Shown here one piece after another: positions 1 through 11,100 of a DNA stretch of 64,000 nucleotides. Both the position numbers and the translations under genes were made by a program. Within the stretch, counting starts at the first letter, position 1. Each line of letters opens with the position of its first letter. The stretch covers positions 92,737,381-92,801,380 of the forward strand of contig JALJCS010000001.1 of NCBI GenBank assembly GCA_023055355.1. Direction: 5' to 3'. The stretch is from Agelaius tricolor (Eukaryota > Chordata > Aves > Passeriformes > Icteridae). Under the pieces are notes generated by a model. It did not search any database. It saw nothing but the letters and a program-made list of their open reading frames with translations, and was not told where the DNA came from.

Positions 1-2201
1 AATCAAAGATGTAAGTGCATTGTGTGCTGTGAAACACACCTGACATGCACCATACTTTATCAGCTTAATTTTGAGACAGGAGATTCACTGTTTAAGAGAG
101 GTTATGTGGCCACTTAGCTCACCCTATTTATTCTCTCTGGATTAGGTACTATTCACTTGCTTCATGGTCAACAAAATAAATCCATATATTTATCTGTTTA
201 GCCCTTTATTTTATAAGACAGCAGACTGTTCATAGTGCCTTGTTCAGGGCTTTTTTCATCCTCACCTTCAATGCAGAAATACTATAAAAAATGCAGCTGC
301 TGAATGCCACAGCAGCACCAGTGTGTCAGTTCTTTCCCTTTCTGGGGAAGATACAGTGTATATTATTGATTCTGATCAGTTGAAACACATTCCCAAGAGT
401 ACAGAGAAATCTAGTGGCATGAGAGCTGCAAAAACAGAGCCAAGGCTCAGAGTGACATGGCTTTCAGGGAATCAGGAGCAAGTCCTGCTGTGACAGCAGC
501 CTGTGAGTGTGGAATGGCCCACTGGAGTGCAGGGGTGGCAGACCCACCCTCCTCCAATTCAGCCTCATGACACACCTTTCAGCAAGGCTGAGAAGTTTTT
601 AGAGACTGCATCATATGTTTAAATTTGGGCTGTCAGGCATTAATTTCTTCACATCTCTAGCTTTAGGATACAGCTAGCATGCAGTTAATTGACACAGCAG
701 CTTGCAGTGCCTTGTTTGTTATAGGTTAACCTGTGTTTCACAACTGCCATGAATATATGTGCTTAAACAAATGTTTTTCTGCAGCAGTTTAAAACCACTT
801 GATGCAGAAACATGTGCTGCTCTGACTGCATGATTAGTTTTAAGTTTGGAGTGTGGTGACTACTACAGTAAAAACCAAACTTCATCTGGTGTTGACTAAG
901 AAAATCCCAAATTCCATGGGTTTTTTTAGCTCAATTTGCTTTCTATCAGTAATTGCAATGTAACATTAGTACCCAATTACACACTCTGTTATGGTTTGCA
1001 TTCAAGAAAGTGTGTGTAAGACTAGCAAAGTTAAATAATACTGCTATTTCTGTGCCTGTCTTAATGATGGGTACCTCAAGAAATAACATCTGCCATGGAA
1101 ATAAAAATAGTACAGGCTAATGAGGAAGAGTTGGCAGGAAACAAAATAAAGCCATGAAGTTTTGTGGCTCCTAGATGTAAAGAAACAAAAGATTAATAGC
1201 CATCTCATCCTGAAATAAAACAAACTCAAAAAAACTTTTCCTTTTTTCACACGAAGAACTACTTGATCTAAAATGTTAAAGAATTGCTTGTCTTCCTATC
1301 AGCTAAAAACATGCAGAGATTTATTTTCTACAGTTTTTGCAACTGCCAGTGGTTTTCTCTCTAAAGCTTTGGCAAGTTTCATCATGCAACTGTTAACAAT
1401 AGCAAAGTGATAGCTTGCAGTACACATGCACAGCCTGGTACTCTTAAGAGGAATCTCTTGCTTTTTGTAATTTATCTCTGTCACATTTCAAATCAGCTTC
1501 ATTATTATAAGAAATTAATACTTTAGGAAGGATTAGGTTGAAAGAATGCATGCTGATTTATAGATGGGTTTATTTCTTAAATCCTGGAGGTACATTTTCA
1601 GATTGAGAAATCATATTTAAAGGAGGAAACCCTTGCTTTTGTTGAAATTAATTCCACTAGAAACTGAATGAAAGTAATCTAATTTTCTTTCTGATTGGTT
1701 GTTTTGGGTGTATTTCGCATTTTCTCCAGCTTGGACAGAAGTGATTTATCTGAGTGGTGTTCTAACCAGTTTCTTCCTGCATTGAAGACTGGAAAGCCCA
1801 GAGATGTACAGTGCCTTTCACATTGTACAGTGGAGGACTTACCTTTCCCCAGCCTTCTGGGAGTTCTGGGGAATTTCACTCTTTAGATGATAGGTCTGCT
1901 GAAGCCAGGCTCTTCCCAGCTTTCATTGCCACCTCTGTTCCTCTGCTTCTGTGGTAGCATTGCACTGACCAAAATTATGTTTCTTGTGAGACCTTAAAGC
2001 TGTTTGAAGCACATACTCATTGAGATGTGAAATTCCCTGCTAAAGAATGACCTCGACATCCTGTGGAGTGAGTGAGGTGTAGAGTCCTTCGCAGAATGCC
2101 CCCTCCTCCCTACCCAAACCTGAGCCCTGTAGGGGTTAGTGGGTCAGACTGCAAAGCCACCATTCCACATCCCTTTCTTCTTCAACCCAGTTTTCAGGGT
2201 T
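1..2201. other. Unique AT-rich DNA, no gene recognised
   Basis: I see no recognisable exon, repeat family or RNA gene here. Short open frames of 60-68 codons at 1044-1484 and 1679-1886 look like chance frames. A good minus-strand splice-donor motif (AAAG before GTAAGT) lies near 1840-1850 and follows an open stretch, but I found no convincing acceptor upstream of it. Confidence 0.5.
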
Positions 2202-2498
2202 TTAGTTTGCTGGGATAGCGTGGTTCCACAATCTGTGCCTCATTATTGCCTTCATGACATAGTCTTGCAGCACAGTGCTGCTGTGTTTGCCTGAGAGAGT
2301 ATGCCAGATGTATTTTAGTTTCTTTGAAACTTGAGCATGATAGTGATAGTCTTGAACACTTTTTAGATTGACCCTACACATTAGTTTTGTTATTTCATTA
2401 AATATTTTGAGCTTGGCTTGTACAACTGTATCTGTTCTGTCAATCTGTAGTATTGTTTTAGTGCCCTTTTCAAGGGACTTGTATTCTTCTAGAGACAT
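2202..2498 (-). other. Unrecognised 98-codon open frame
   Basis: An ATG-to-stop frame of 98 codons whose residue make-up is more protein-like than most frames here: many Lys, Gln, Asp and His, few Phe or Cys runs, and an internal segment KKLKYIWHTLSGKHSS. An in-frame TGA lies two codons upstream of the ATG, so the frame does not extend in that direction. There is no good polypyrimidine tract before it, and no CpG island or poly(A) signal that would mark a gene. It could be a relic of a retrocopied coding segment, an exon, or chance. I do not recognise a family and infer no function. Confidence 0.2.
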
Positions 2499-2989
2499 TT
2501 TTTTTCAAAAGTTTTTGTTTCTATAGTAAAATACTTAAGACATACCAACCTAGTGATATGAAGTTATGGTGCTTTGAACACAGGCTGATGTTCCCTTGGT
2601 TTTCTTAGACCAAAAATGTAAAGGAAGGGTAATTAGATGAAACACTTTTTCATGTTCTGGTGCATACTCAAAACCAGACTTCTCACTGCATGGCATTTAA
2701 AGCATGTTGGGAAATGTTCACGTGCTGTGTGAAGTGGCTGCCATTGATGGGCTGTGGAGGGGATATTAGAGCAGCCAATCCTGCTTACATGACCTCCATG
2801 CCATAGGAGAAACAGGCACTGAGTGACCCAAGGTTCAACTATTATCACAAGAGCCTGGAGTACAGAGGAAAAAGAGCTAACCATCAGTGTAACAGAGACA
2901 CCTTTGCTGCTGGAGTGTAGCCAGGGAGTTTGCAGGCTGCCAGGAGGCCCTATGGGGCAAGTACATAGTGTGCTGTCAAGGTAGGATCA

Positions 2990-3052
2990 TCTCAGTGATT
3001 GATGGGTTCTATCTTCTTGGAGGTCTTTTCCAACCATAATGATTCTGTCTCT
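2990..3052 (+). repeat. CR1 LINE 3' tail, short and degraded
   Basis: The segment GGAGGTCTTTTCCAACC followed by AATGATTCTGT matches the conserved end of avian CR1 elements, which closes just before the ATTCTATG octamer. Only the last roughly 60 bases are recognisable, as expected for a strongly 5'-truncated, old CR1 copy in sense orientation. The upstream border is uncertain. Confidence 0.7.
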
Positions 3053-5537
3053 GGCTTCTCTTATTCTTCTAGTAGTGAACATGCTGCTTTACTCTCCAAT
3101 TTCCTCTAAAAATACCTTTGCTCTCCCCAAAAGCTACCCCAGAGATCTTGGGGTAATATGCAACAGCTTGGTAACATTCAAGTCTGGAAAAGACAGCTGC
3201 TTTTTTATGGGTCTCTGGATTCAGTGGGAGCAAGTGTAAATATAGCAGTTAATGTTCTTTCATGTCTCTGCTCATCTAATGCCATCTGCTTTGTGTCCAT
3301 TCATTGACACTGGTGCCAAATGTATTTCTGGAACAGGGTATTTGTGCATCTGCAGGCTTGATCCCAGATTGTTAGGTGAGAACAAATATATAAACTGTAT
3401 GGTGTGGATAGGCAGGTGAACTCTTAAGATTTAATGTGGTTATTTATAACCAGCTATTGCCAGTAGTTGCTAATCCACAGGGTAATGGTAACAGTTATAA
3501 GTTGTCACTGCTTCTGGTAGTGGTGCAGGAATGGAAGGAGCACTGTTTCCCCTCCGGGAAAGACCTTATTCCTTTGTCTGCTCTGTCCCTTTTTAGCACC
3601 TATGGCAATGCCAAACTTCTCACAGAGTTTATCAGAAATCAAATATTTATAGAGCTGGGACCTAGGCATGGTGCAGATGCTTTAATCCTCCCACTCGTTG
3701 ATCTGTCATTATTTTACAGGAGTGAGAAATGTGTCAGGCAGGGTTATGGCCTTCTCTGTCTGTTTATGCACATTGTCCCTGTAGTGGTATTAGTGCATTA
3801 TTAAATATGGGGATAAGGGATATGTAGGTTCAGTTATACTCACACAAACATGTTTATATCACTTTCTCTGAGTCTTTTTCCAAGGTATAAGTGTATTCTA
3901 TGTACAAGGCATCTTGACTGCAATATAATTGCAACCACACAAGCAGTTGTACTTGCTGTAGTTATTAAGGCTTAAGCCATAACACTTAGCACTAGCCATA
4001 ACATTTGTAGCAATACAAATCTGGATGAATTAGACTGGTCTGAGGCTTTGAGTATATGTTATCTTTCAAATCCAGCTGTACATGTGGAAAATACCACTAT
4101 CCTCAGCTTTTCACTCTCATTTCCACCAGAGATTTGTCTCTCCTCTGTGATCTGCCAGCAGAATTGTTTGTGCAAGCCCCTCCCTTTCTTGTTTCTAGGA
4201 TAAACCCATCCATTTAATACAGACCAGAGGGTAGAGTTTGGTGTAACAGTCTGATTTCACCAGATAGTAGGAGAAACTCTGAAGTGGTCTTTTGTGGGGA
4301 GAAAGGAATGGTAACTTGCAGCAGAGAGACACCATGAGCCTGTGAGATTAGTATCATCCAGCACAGCTGGATCTAGGAGCAGAGCTCTGCCCACAGCTGT
4401 CCTTGTCTTTTTGGGAAGGTTATTCTCTTCCTGTGCACATGGATAGCATGGCATTGCTTGATTACCTGTCAGTCTTGAGTGGAAATAAATAGAGCATTTG
4501 ATGTTGATTGTAGGCTGTAGCCTTGCTGGTGTGTAATCAGCGTTTCCTCTGCAGTCGTTTCATCACGGCTGATTTCACACTAGCACATGTGCAGGATTAA
4601 AGCATGGGTATCTGTCTATGTACAGACTGTCTGTTGCAGTAGATATGATTTAAGATAGCCATGTAAGTTGTGTTCTTCTAAAACATGATGTAGCATTATG
4701 AACTGGGCATGGTAGTGTTTAAAAATTGGCCTAATGTTCAAAGAAGACAAAAGTAAAATATATTTTATACATTTAAACTTGAGGTTTGAGCTGGTGGTGG
4801 TGTTTTATTATTTGTTGTGCAGTGGAAAAAACCACAGCAGTCATATTTTAGGAAGCATTCAGAGATTTAATTTCTTCTGCTGAAACTGAAGCATACATAA
4901 CTACTTCCAACCCACTATTTTCCTTTATAATTATGCAGAAGTAAACTGAAGTACAATTCCCTCTCTAAAACTAAAGAGAAATTCTGTATCTTCTACATAC
5001 TTTTGTTTAGCTCTTAGGAGAGACTTAGGTATTTAAAATCCTTCATTGTCAGCTTTGAGAGACATACATAGGGATTTTTATGCACCATTCACTTGGACTC
5101 CTTAAAAGAGAGCAACATAAGAACAGTTTCAAAACTTGTGTTACAACATGGGAATGCAACTTTTGATGTATTATTTCCTGTTTTACTGTGGAAGTAAGAA
5201 CCTGCTCCTTGGATGATTCTTGGAGGTGATTCAAAGATTGAACTTCTTTTTCCTTGCTTAGATGATTTGCAGATTGCATTTCTTTAAAATATGTTGTTTA
5301 GCTGCTTCTCTCACGCTCCTGCTTCTCTTACAGCAGTCATCCACTCTGCCAGTTCACCTAGTGGTAGCACTTGGTAGAAGAGATTTCTTTTCACCAGCTT
5401 CAGCCATCTGGAACCACCTTCTTTTATCTCTAAATTCATTAGGTCTCCATAGTTTAAAAAATATTTTAAGAAGTTGCAATTGTTTTCTTTCACCTTTTAC
5501 TCCTCGGTGTTTGGACATATTTCACTTGACCAGGTTG
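3053..5537. other. Unique DNA, no gene recognised
   Basis: I see no assignable repeat or exon. A plus-strand frame of 122 codons (3436-3804) has no splice or promoter support. A strong acceptor-like tract (pyrimidine-rich, ending CTTACAG at about 5329) precedes an open frame running to 5558, but no acceptable donor follows and the frame runs into CR1 sequence, so I do not call an exon. Confidence 0.4.
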
Positions 5538-5610
5538 CTCATGGCAAGTGGAATTTGAACTAGATAATCTTTATGGGTCTCTTCCACCCCAAACCATTCT
5601 ATGATTTTTC
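5538..5610 (+). repeat. CR1 LINE 3' tail
   Basis: CATGGCAAGTGGAATTTGAAC, then AGATAATCTTTATGGGTCTC, then CCAAACCATTCTATGATTTT. This follows the order of the CR1 terminus: the (G)GAACTAGATGATCTTTAAGG block, the CTTCCAACCC block and one octamer. It is divergent and 5'-truncated, in sense orientation. It ends the plus-strand open frame that begins upstream. Confidence 0.85.
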
Positions 5611-7083
5611 TGAGAAAGCCAAGAGACCACATCTTCTAAAACTGAGCATCAGTACCTGGATATCTTAACTTGTCCTGACTCCGAGAGATTTTTAACAAAG
5701 CTGATGCTGCTTTATTGTTTACTGAAGGGGTAATCTGAGAGCTTTCAGAAGGGGACAATGTGCTGAGGTAAGGTCAGTAAAAAAACTGATTAGAACTGAC
5801 TTTTATTCTGAATTTAGTAATAAACCTTTGTAGATGAGATAATTTTTCTTTCAAAATCCTCTCATAGCAGTGAAATACTGGATGTGCAGACTGCTGAAAG
5901 CATTGCTACTAAAGCTGGAAGAAGCAAGTAGTTGTCTGTCTTGTAGAGACTGTATCCTAATAGATGGAAAACTGAGGGAAAACCACATAGTCCCATTTTC
6001 CCAACCTAAAGTAATTCATTTATTATGTAGAACATATAATTTACTGCTGTTTAGATATCCAACTGCATCTACAGTAACAGTATAATAAAGGAATATTTTA
6101 TATGCCTCATATTGAACTTTGGATGGATAAGGTGAAACTTCCTAAGTGATTTCGTTTCAGTTGATTTTGTTCTGAAGTGCTTTCATGGGTTGCAGGTGTT
6201 TTTAAACAGCTTGATTTGCATTTTTTTTGCTGGTATGTCAGCTGTAGGATGATCTAATATGCTCTTTTCATTCACATTGGTAGTAAATATAAACACAGAC
6301 AGTAATAATTTATTACTTTCGTTGCTTTTCAGTTTATTGGGCAGTAGGAGAGCCTAGCAGTCTAGGGAAGCATTATGTTGCAAATAACTCTCTCAAAGGA
6401 GAAGAAAAGTGTATTTCATGCATTATAAAATATAGCAAGCAGTCAAATTAAACAAATATATCCACTCTAATGGCACATCAAAACTGTGTAGCAAAGGAGT
6501 CTGCAATCTCAGGTAGAAAAATCTGCTTAAAATTTTGAGTCTTGTGTATTGAGATGGTTATTGCTTTTCTTGATTTTTCTATTTTTTTTCCTTGCAATGC
6601 AAGGACAAATCTTTCGCATTGCTAATGTCACTGTGAGTTTTGTCTTTGATTTGACTGGTGCCAGGGTTTCATCCGTAGCCTGTATAACTTACGACTCTTC
6701 CACAGAGCTAAAACTTTACATTTGCTCATAATTATGTCTCTATTAATCTGAGCAATTAAATCATGAGAAAGGTGACAAGCATATTGATTTTGCTTTCAAT
6801 TTTTGTCTTTGAGGATGGGAATCTTTGGCATAGTGGATAAATTTCCCTATATGTTGAGTAGTCTCTAACTTTTACAACACCCCTTGGTTGAGCTGACAGA
6901 AATTATTTTGATGTAGCAGCTTACTGCTGGAAAATGCTGATGAAGCTGAAAAAAACCACTTTATGGGCATGTGTCAGTGTGGTGAGATTTGCATGGGAAA
7001 GGCAGGCCAACTTCCACCCTTGGTGAGGCAGCTGATTGTTGGCATGGTTTGCCTATAGACATTTCTGAAAATTTATGCTCTTT
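5611..7083. other. Unique AT-rich DNA, no gene recognised
   Basis: Nothing recognisable. An acceptor-like pyrimidine tract ends at about 6331 (TTGCTTTTCAG) with no convincing open frame or donor after it. Confidence 0.5.
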
Positions 7084-7303
7084 AAATCATAGAATGGTTT
7101 GGGTTGGAAGGGACCTCAGAGATCATCTCGTTCCAACCTCCCACCACAGGCAGGTTCACCTCCCACTAGACCAGGTTGCTCAAAGCCCCATCCAGCCTAG
7201 CCTTGAGTACTTCCAGGGATGGGGCATCCACAACTTCTCTGGGCAACCTGTTCCAATGCCTCACCATCCTTATAATAAAGAATTCCTTCCTTCTGTTTAA
7301 TAT
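7084..7303 (-). repeat. CR1 LINE 3' end, about 220 bp, antisense
   Basis: Read on the plus strand it begins TCATAGAATGGTTTGGGTTG, the complement of the CR1 terminal octamer and the preceding CCAACCCAAACC block. It continues through GACCAGGTTGCTCAAAGCCC, CCATCCAGCC, GGGGCATCCACAACTTCTCT and GGGCAACCTGTTCCA to the AAGAATTCCTTCC block. It is a well-preserved 3' end, 5'-truncated as usual. The 103-codon frame at 6989-7300 is mostly this repeat and is not a gene. Confidence 0.95.
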
Positions 7304-8902
7304 AAGACATGAAAATTTTTGTTTCTGAATTTTAGTTCCAGTTCAGAAGAAGAAAAGAATGATTTGGAAATGTGGGAGATTTCAGGGATCTCAGTTGTGT
7401 TGTCTGTACAAACCCTTCCATGCAGTAACTGCAGTTTTCTACTGGGTTATTGCTGTTAGTCTCGGAGTAGCAAAAGAGTGTTCAGGAAGTGAGCTTGCAT
7501 GGTATTTTTTTTCTATTCTGAACCAAGAATTGTTGTCATGTCCCATTTATGCCTTGTAGATGTGATATTTAGACATGAATCCTTTGTGTGACTGATTCTC
7601 TGAGAACTATGTTAGATATGTTAAAAATGTTAAAAAATGCTTTTTTTTTTTTTTTTTACATCCTTTATAGCAGACATATAACTCTCTTAAACATACTTTG
7701 GGCACAGGATCCAAAAGGAGTGTTTTAGCTGTGTTTTATCCTCTGTTCTGGATACTCAGTGATACTTCATGCTTGCATTTAATTCCTTCTGGTTGATCAT
7801 GCTTCATGACTTCTTTTGTCACAGCATTGAGTAGAGTGATGATTGAGGGTCATCTCTGAAAATCCAGAGTTGTAATTGATGGTCATTTTAATCTTCACTT
7901 AAGTGACTGTTGAAAGCTCTTGCAGAGAACAAAGAGGAAGTGTCTGTCTCAGAAGTTCTTTTCTTGTATGTTTTCATCAGACAGGAGGAATAGGTTGTAT
8001 CTTTTCAGAAGACAGTTGTGTAACCTGGTGGTCATTTTTCTTTCTCTCTTCTTGCATTTTTGCAAAGGCATCTGTACATCTGTTTTTCTGTTTTTGTGAT
8101 CAACAAGAAATATGTGAAGCAATCTCCTTATCAGATAAGAATCTGGATGTGTCATTTCCAGTCATCTTACTTAACTTTCTGCATTAGTATACTGCATATC
8201 CTGAAGAAAGCCAAACAAAATCAAAAAATACAGGAGAAACTGCTGCATGCATGTGACCAAGAACAAATGAGTTTGGGACAGCAGAAATCCTGTAGATTGC
8301 TTGTATTTGATAGATCACCTTCCCTCTAAATAGCTGTTAGACAGTGCATTTAGTGCAGTAAAGAGAAGAGGTACATAATTTGCTATCTTCTGATCATATA
8401 CAAGTATTTATCTTCTCCCCTCTGGTAAGATTATGGTTATTTCAAAATGTAGGACATTTTTCTTTATTACTTTGGACTTCTCATTGTGACTTTGGAATCG
8501 GTATTTGACGTAGAGTGACAGCACTGTTCAAATAAACTAATATTCAGACAAAACTGGGAATGTATCAAAGATTTAATCTAAGCTAGTTTCAAAATACTAT
8601 CAAATAGCCTTTGAAGTTAGATGAGATAAACAGTCTTTGTTATTCTAGGGGAAGAAAAAATTTTAGTTCTACAATACAGGCAGTGCTTGAGCAAAAAAAG
8701 AAAGTTTGGGAATTTTTAGGAGACATGTTAGGTAGAGAAGAGGTGGAAAAATAGCAATACATCCTCTGTTTTCTGATTGCACTAGTGTGTCATTAAGTAA
8801 AAAGATGATTATTATATATCATTTCTATTGATACAAAGAAGCATCTTTGTTTCACCTGCAGTGTTGAAATTAATCACACTGTTTTTTTGCTTCCTTTTGT
8901 AG
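7304..8902. other. Unique DNA with a T17 tract, no gene recognised
   Basis: A homopolymer of 17 T lies at 7641-7657. Frames of 60-94 codons at 7359-7559 and 7903-8329 overlap one another in different frames and look like chance. From about 8880 the sequence becomes a strong polypyrimidine tract ending TTTTGTAG at 8902, considered with the next entry. Confidence 0.45.
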
Positions 8903-9044
8903 GTTGCCTTTTTGAAGATGTGAAGAACGAAGATACCTGTGTTGAAAACTGTTGTTAGATTTATTTTCAGGAGAAAAGTGTACAGATAACTTCCAATAGT
9001 GGGACTTTTAGAAGAAAATCCCTTGGCAATACAAAAGAAAATGA

Positions 9045-9059
9045 GGTGGGGTGGGTGGG
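9045..9059 (+). other. G-rich tract with single-T loops
   Basis: Runs of 2, 4, 3 and 3 G are separated by single T residues (GGTGGGGTGGGTGGG). Such one-base loops favour very stable quadruplexes, although the first tract has only two G, so a two-tetrad or bulged fold is the conservative reading. It lies in the possible 3' UTR. Confidence 0.5.
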
Positions 9060-9266
9060 TGTATTTTTCATATCTGAATGTGTTTCAAAACCAAACTTTT
9101 GTATCCAGTGCATTCTTAGATGTCATTGGAAGAGTGACTTACCTGTCACTCCTGTGACATCCAGCTGGGGTGACTATTATCCTGTCTTCACTGCTAAAAG
9201 GAAATTCCCTGTGTATCTTGTACTACCTTTACCAGTGTTAGGTATATATATAGGATATACATTGCT

Positions 9267-9290
9267 ATATATACATTGCAATGTATATAT
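9267..9290. repeat. 24-bp perfect palindrome
   Basis: The segment is its own reverse complement, centred on ACATTGCAATGT at 9278/9279 and flanked by alternating TA. A third ACATTG copy lies just upstream (9259-9264), giving the locus a short inverted and direct repeat structure. It is probably a TA-rich microsatellite derivative. Confidence 0.8.
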
Positions 9291-9550
9291 CCTTAGGAGA
9301 GTTCACAACTGATAGCAAATGTTTTAAAATGTCATGGATACTAATATGAGTTCTTTACCTTCTTTGTTCTAGTGAAGTTAGAAGTCCAACTTTAAAATAT
9401 AAAATCTGTTTTTTGTAAAACGTACATTTTTATCATGTATATTGTTTTTGCATTAAGGTTTGCCTCTCTTCTTGAGAGTGAAGGAAGACAGTTTCTGCAT
9501 ACATCATATGATGTATGTTTTGAAGAATCAGGTTTTATGGTTATTTGGAA

Positions 9551-9567
9551 TAATTATTATTATTATT
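9551..9567. repeat. Short (ATT)n microsatellite
   Basis: About five uninterrupted ATT units (TAATTATTATTATTATTT). Confidence 0.8.
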
Positions 9568-9901
9568 TCAAGGAAAGTTAACATGCCCTTTACTCATTAA
9601 ATGATCCTAACATAGGAAGTGATCCTACAAAGTGTTGGACACCCCAGTTTTACACATCCAAAAACAAGGAGCTGAGGCCTCACAGCACCCACTCTGGATA
9701 TAATTTCTCTGTTATTATCTTCATTTTCAGTATTGAAGGAAGAGCAAAATTATTCTGACTTTTGTATTCAGGGACTAAATTATCTAGCTCCAAGATATTT
9801 TATCTATGCACCAATGTTGAGTCATTTTATGAATAAAATATTTTTTCTAAATTAGTTTACCATTTGTTCTGCCTAATTTCTGTGACAGCTTTAGCTTCCC
9901 A

Positions 9902-10365
9902 TGATGCCTTGAGAAGGCTGACCTAGAACAGAGGCTAGACAGAGTTAAAGAATAAAGTAGGTATTTATTTAAAGGCTTTAATGGATACACCTTGGGCAGT
10001 ACAAGAGCCTGGCCAGGGCCAACACCCAGGATGAACCCAAAATGGTCACCGGTCCAAAAAAATGGACAACCAGTCAGGAGGTCTCACACTTTCATAAGTT
10101 CTGGTCCATTTGCATATTGGGGCTAATTGTCCAATTACACCTTCAGATTATGAAGTCCCATCCTTCTTGTTTGCTCTCTTCAGTCCACAGTTGTTTATGC
10201 TCTTGGGCCTGAAACTTGTATAGGTTGTCCTTGGTCTCAAGCTAGAAAAGGAATTGTTTTGTCCACCTACTCTGAGAGCTTACTCACACTTAATATGAAG
10301 CTCAGAACTACACACCTAGGCAGCATAGAGTCTGGAAAAAATGAATGCTAAAACTTAAGGCATCA
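9902..10365 (-). mobile_element. Endogenous retrovirus LTR, 464 bp, antisense
   Basis: The element has inverted ends TGATGCCTT (9902-9910) and AAGGCATCA (10357-10365), as expected for a TG...CA LTR. Read on the minus strand it starts TGATGCCTTAAG and carries an AATAAA poly(A) signal (complement at 9964-9969) about 60 bases before its 3' end. Immediately beyond 10365, a purine tract on the minus strand (AAAGAAGAGAAA, 10366-10377) fits a polypurine tract, so this is the 3' LTR of an element whose internal part lies at higher coordinates. It looks like a common songbird LTR; the exact family name needs a Repbase search. Confidence 0.8.
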
Positions 10366-10611
10366 TTTCTCTTCTTTAGAGGCTTGACAAGGCCTTTACC
10401 TTGTCGAGTCTCTATTTTAAGTATCTGCTAATAATAGGTACTTAGTAACAGATAAGTAACAATAGTAAACAACTAAAATAACAAACATCTTAAAATAATT
10501 AATATCTAACAACAGGTAAATACCTAAGTATCTAAGGAGGACTGAGCAATTTGCAGAAGGAAATCATTCATACCACACCAAAATATTCCATCTTTAAAAT
10601 ATTTTTCAGCC
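10366..10611 (-). mobile_element. Retroviral internal remnant next to the LTR
   Basis: This segment begins with the probable polypurine tract and a perfect 7-bp hairpin (GACAAGG, loop CCTTTA, CCTTGTC, 10386-10405). It continues A/T-rich with repeated TAACAA, AACAAC and TAATA-type words and no open frame. By position it is the non-coding 3' internal end of the provirus. No gag, pol or env homology is visible and no 5' LTR is found, so the provirus is truncated. The border with the next LTR is approximate. Confidence 0.45.
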
Positions 10612-11100
10612 TATGGTGGTGTGGTTTGTGGCGCCAATGGTGGCTCCAACATCCATATTTTGACAATAGCTGAACTTTCTCTTATTTCACACTCTGCACC
10701 CACTTTTCCCAGTAAAGAGGGGCAAGAACTTAGCAGGGGGACACAGCAGGGACAGCTGATCTGAATTGGCCAGGGGGATATCCTGTACCATACAGCATCA
10801 AACACAGCAGTGAAAGTGGTGGTAGAGGAAGAAAGGGGAGGAGGGGTGCCTTCCAAGTTTGTGTTTGCTCAGAGAATACGTGAGCATTGGTCTGTTTGTG
10901 GGAGGTGATGAGTTACTGCCTTTGCATTGCTTGGTTCCATTTCTGTTTGATTTTTTTTTCCCTCTTCCTTTATTAAACTGTCTTTCAATTCTCAGATTTT
11001 CTTGCTTTTTTCTTCCTGTTCTCTTCCTGTTCCTGGTAAAGGAACTTGGGCATGAGTGATGGGTGCTTGCTTACCTGCTGGCCAGGGTTGACCCACCACA
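10612..11100 (+). mobile_element. Second ERV LTR, sense, degraded
   Basis: Landmarks in order match a widespread avian LTR type: GGCCAGGGGGATATCCTGTA and CATACAGCATC in U3 (10768-10800), AGTTACTGCCTTTGCATTGC, a CCTTTATTAAACTGTCTTT poly(A)-signal region (ATTAAA at 10972-10977), a T/C-rich stretch, then GGCCAGGGTTGACCCACCACA closing at 11100. It is diverged and has no intact frame. I could not match a target-site duplication, so the 5' border is uncertain. Open frames here on both strands are shadows of the LTR. Confidence 0.7.

Larger units (their letters stand above)
8903..9860 (+). other. Possible terminal exon and 3' UTR
   Basis: A strong acceptor (T-rich tract, then TTCCTTTTGTAG) ends at 8902. 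In one phase the next bases encode CLFEDVKNEDTCVENCC and then stop (TAG at 8956-8958). The following 900 bases look UTR-like: AT-rich, without long frames, with an AATAAA at 9832-9837 just before the ERV insertion. The two other phases hit stops almost at once, so only this short C-terminal reading is possible. I do not recognise the peptide. Against it: no matching upstream exon is visible in 1-8.9 kb, and a rival 51-nt minus-strand exon candidate (9143-9193) lies inside the same stretch. Confidence 0.22.

Noticed and set aside
3436..3804. 122-codon plus-strand frame
   Set aside because: No supporting signals and no recognisable family.
5330..5558. Strong acceptor followed by an open frame
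   Set aside because: No acceptable donor, and the frame runs into a CR1 tail before stopping.
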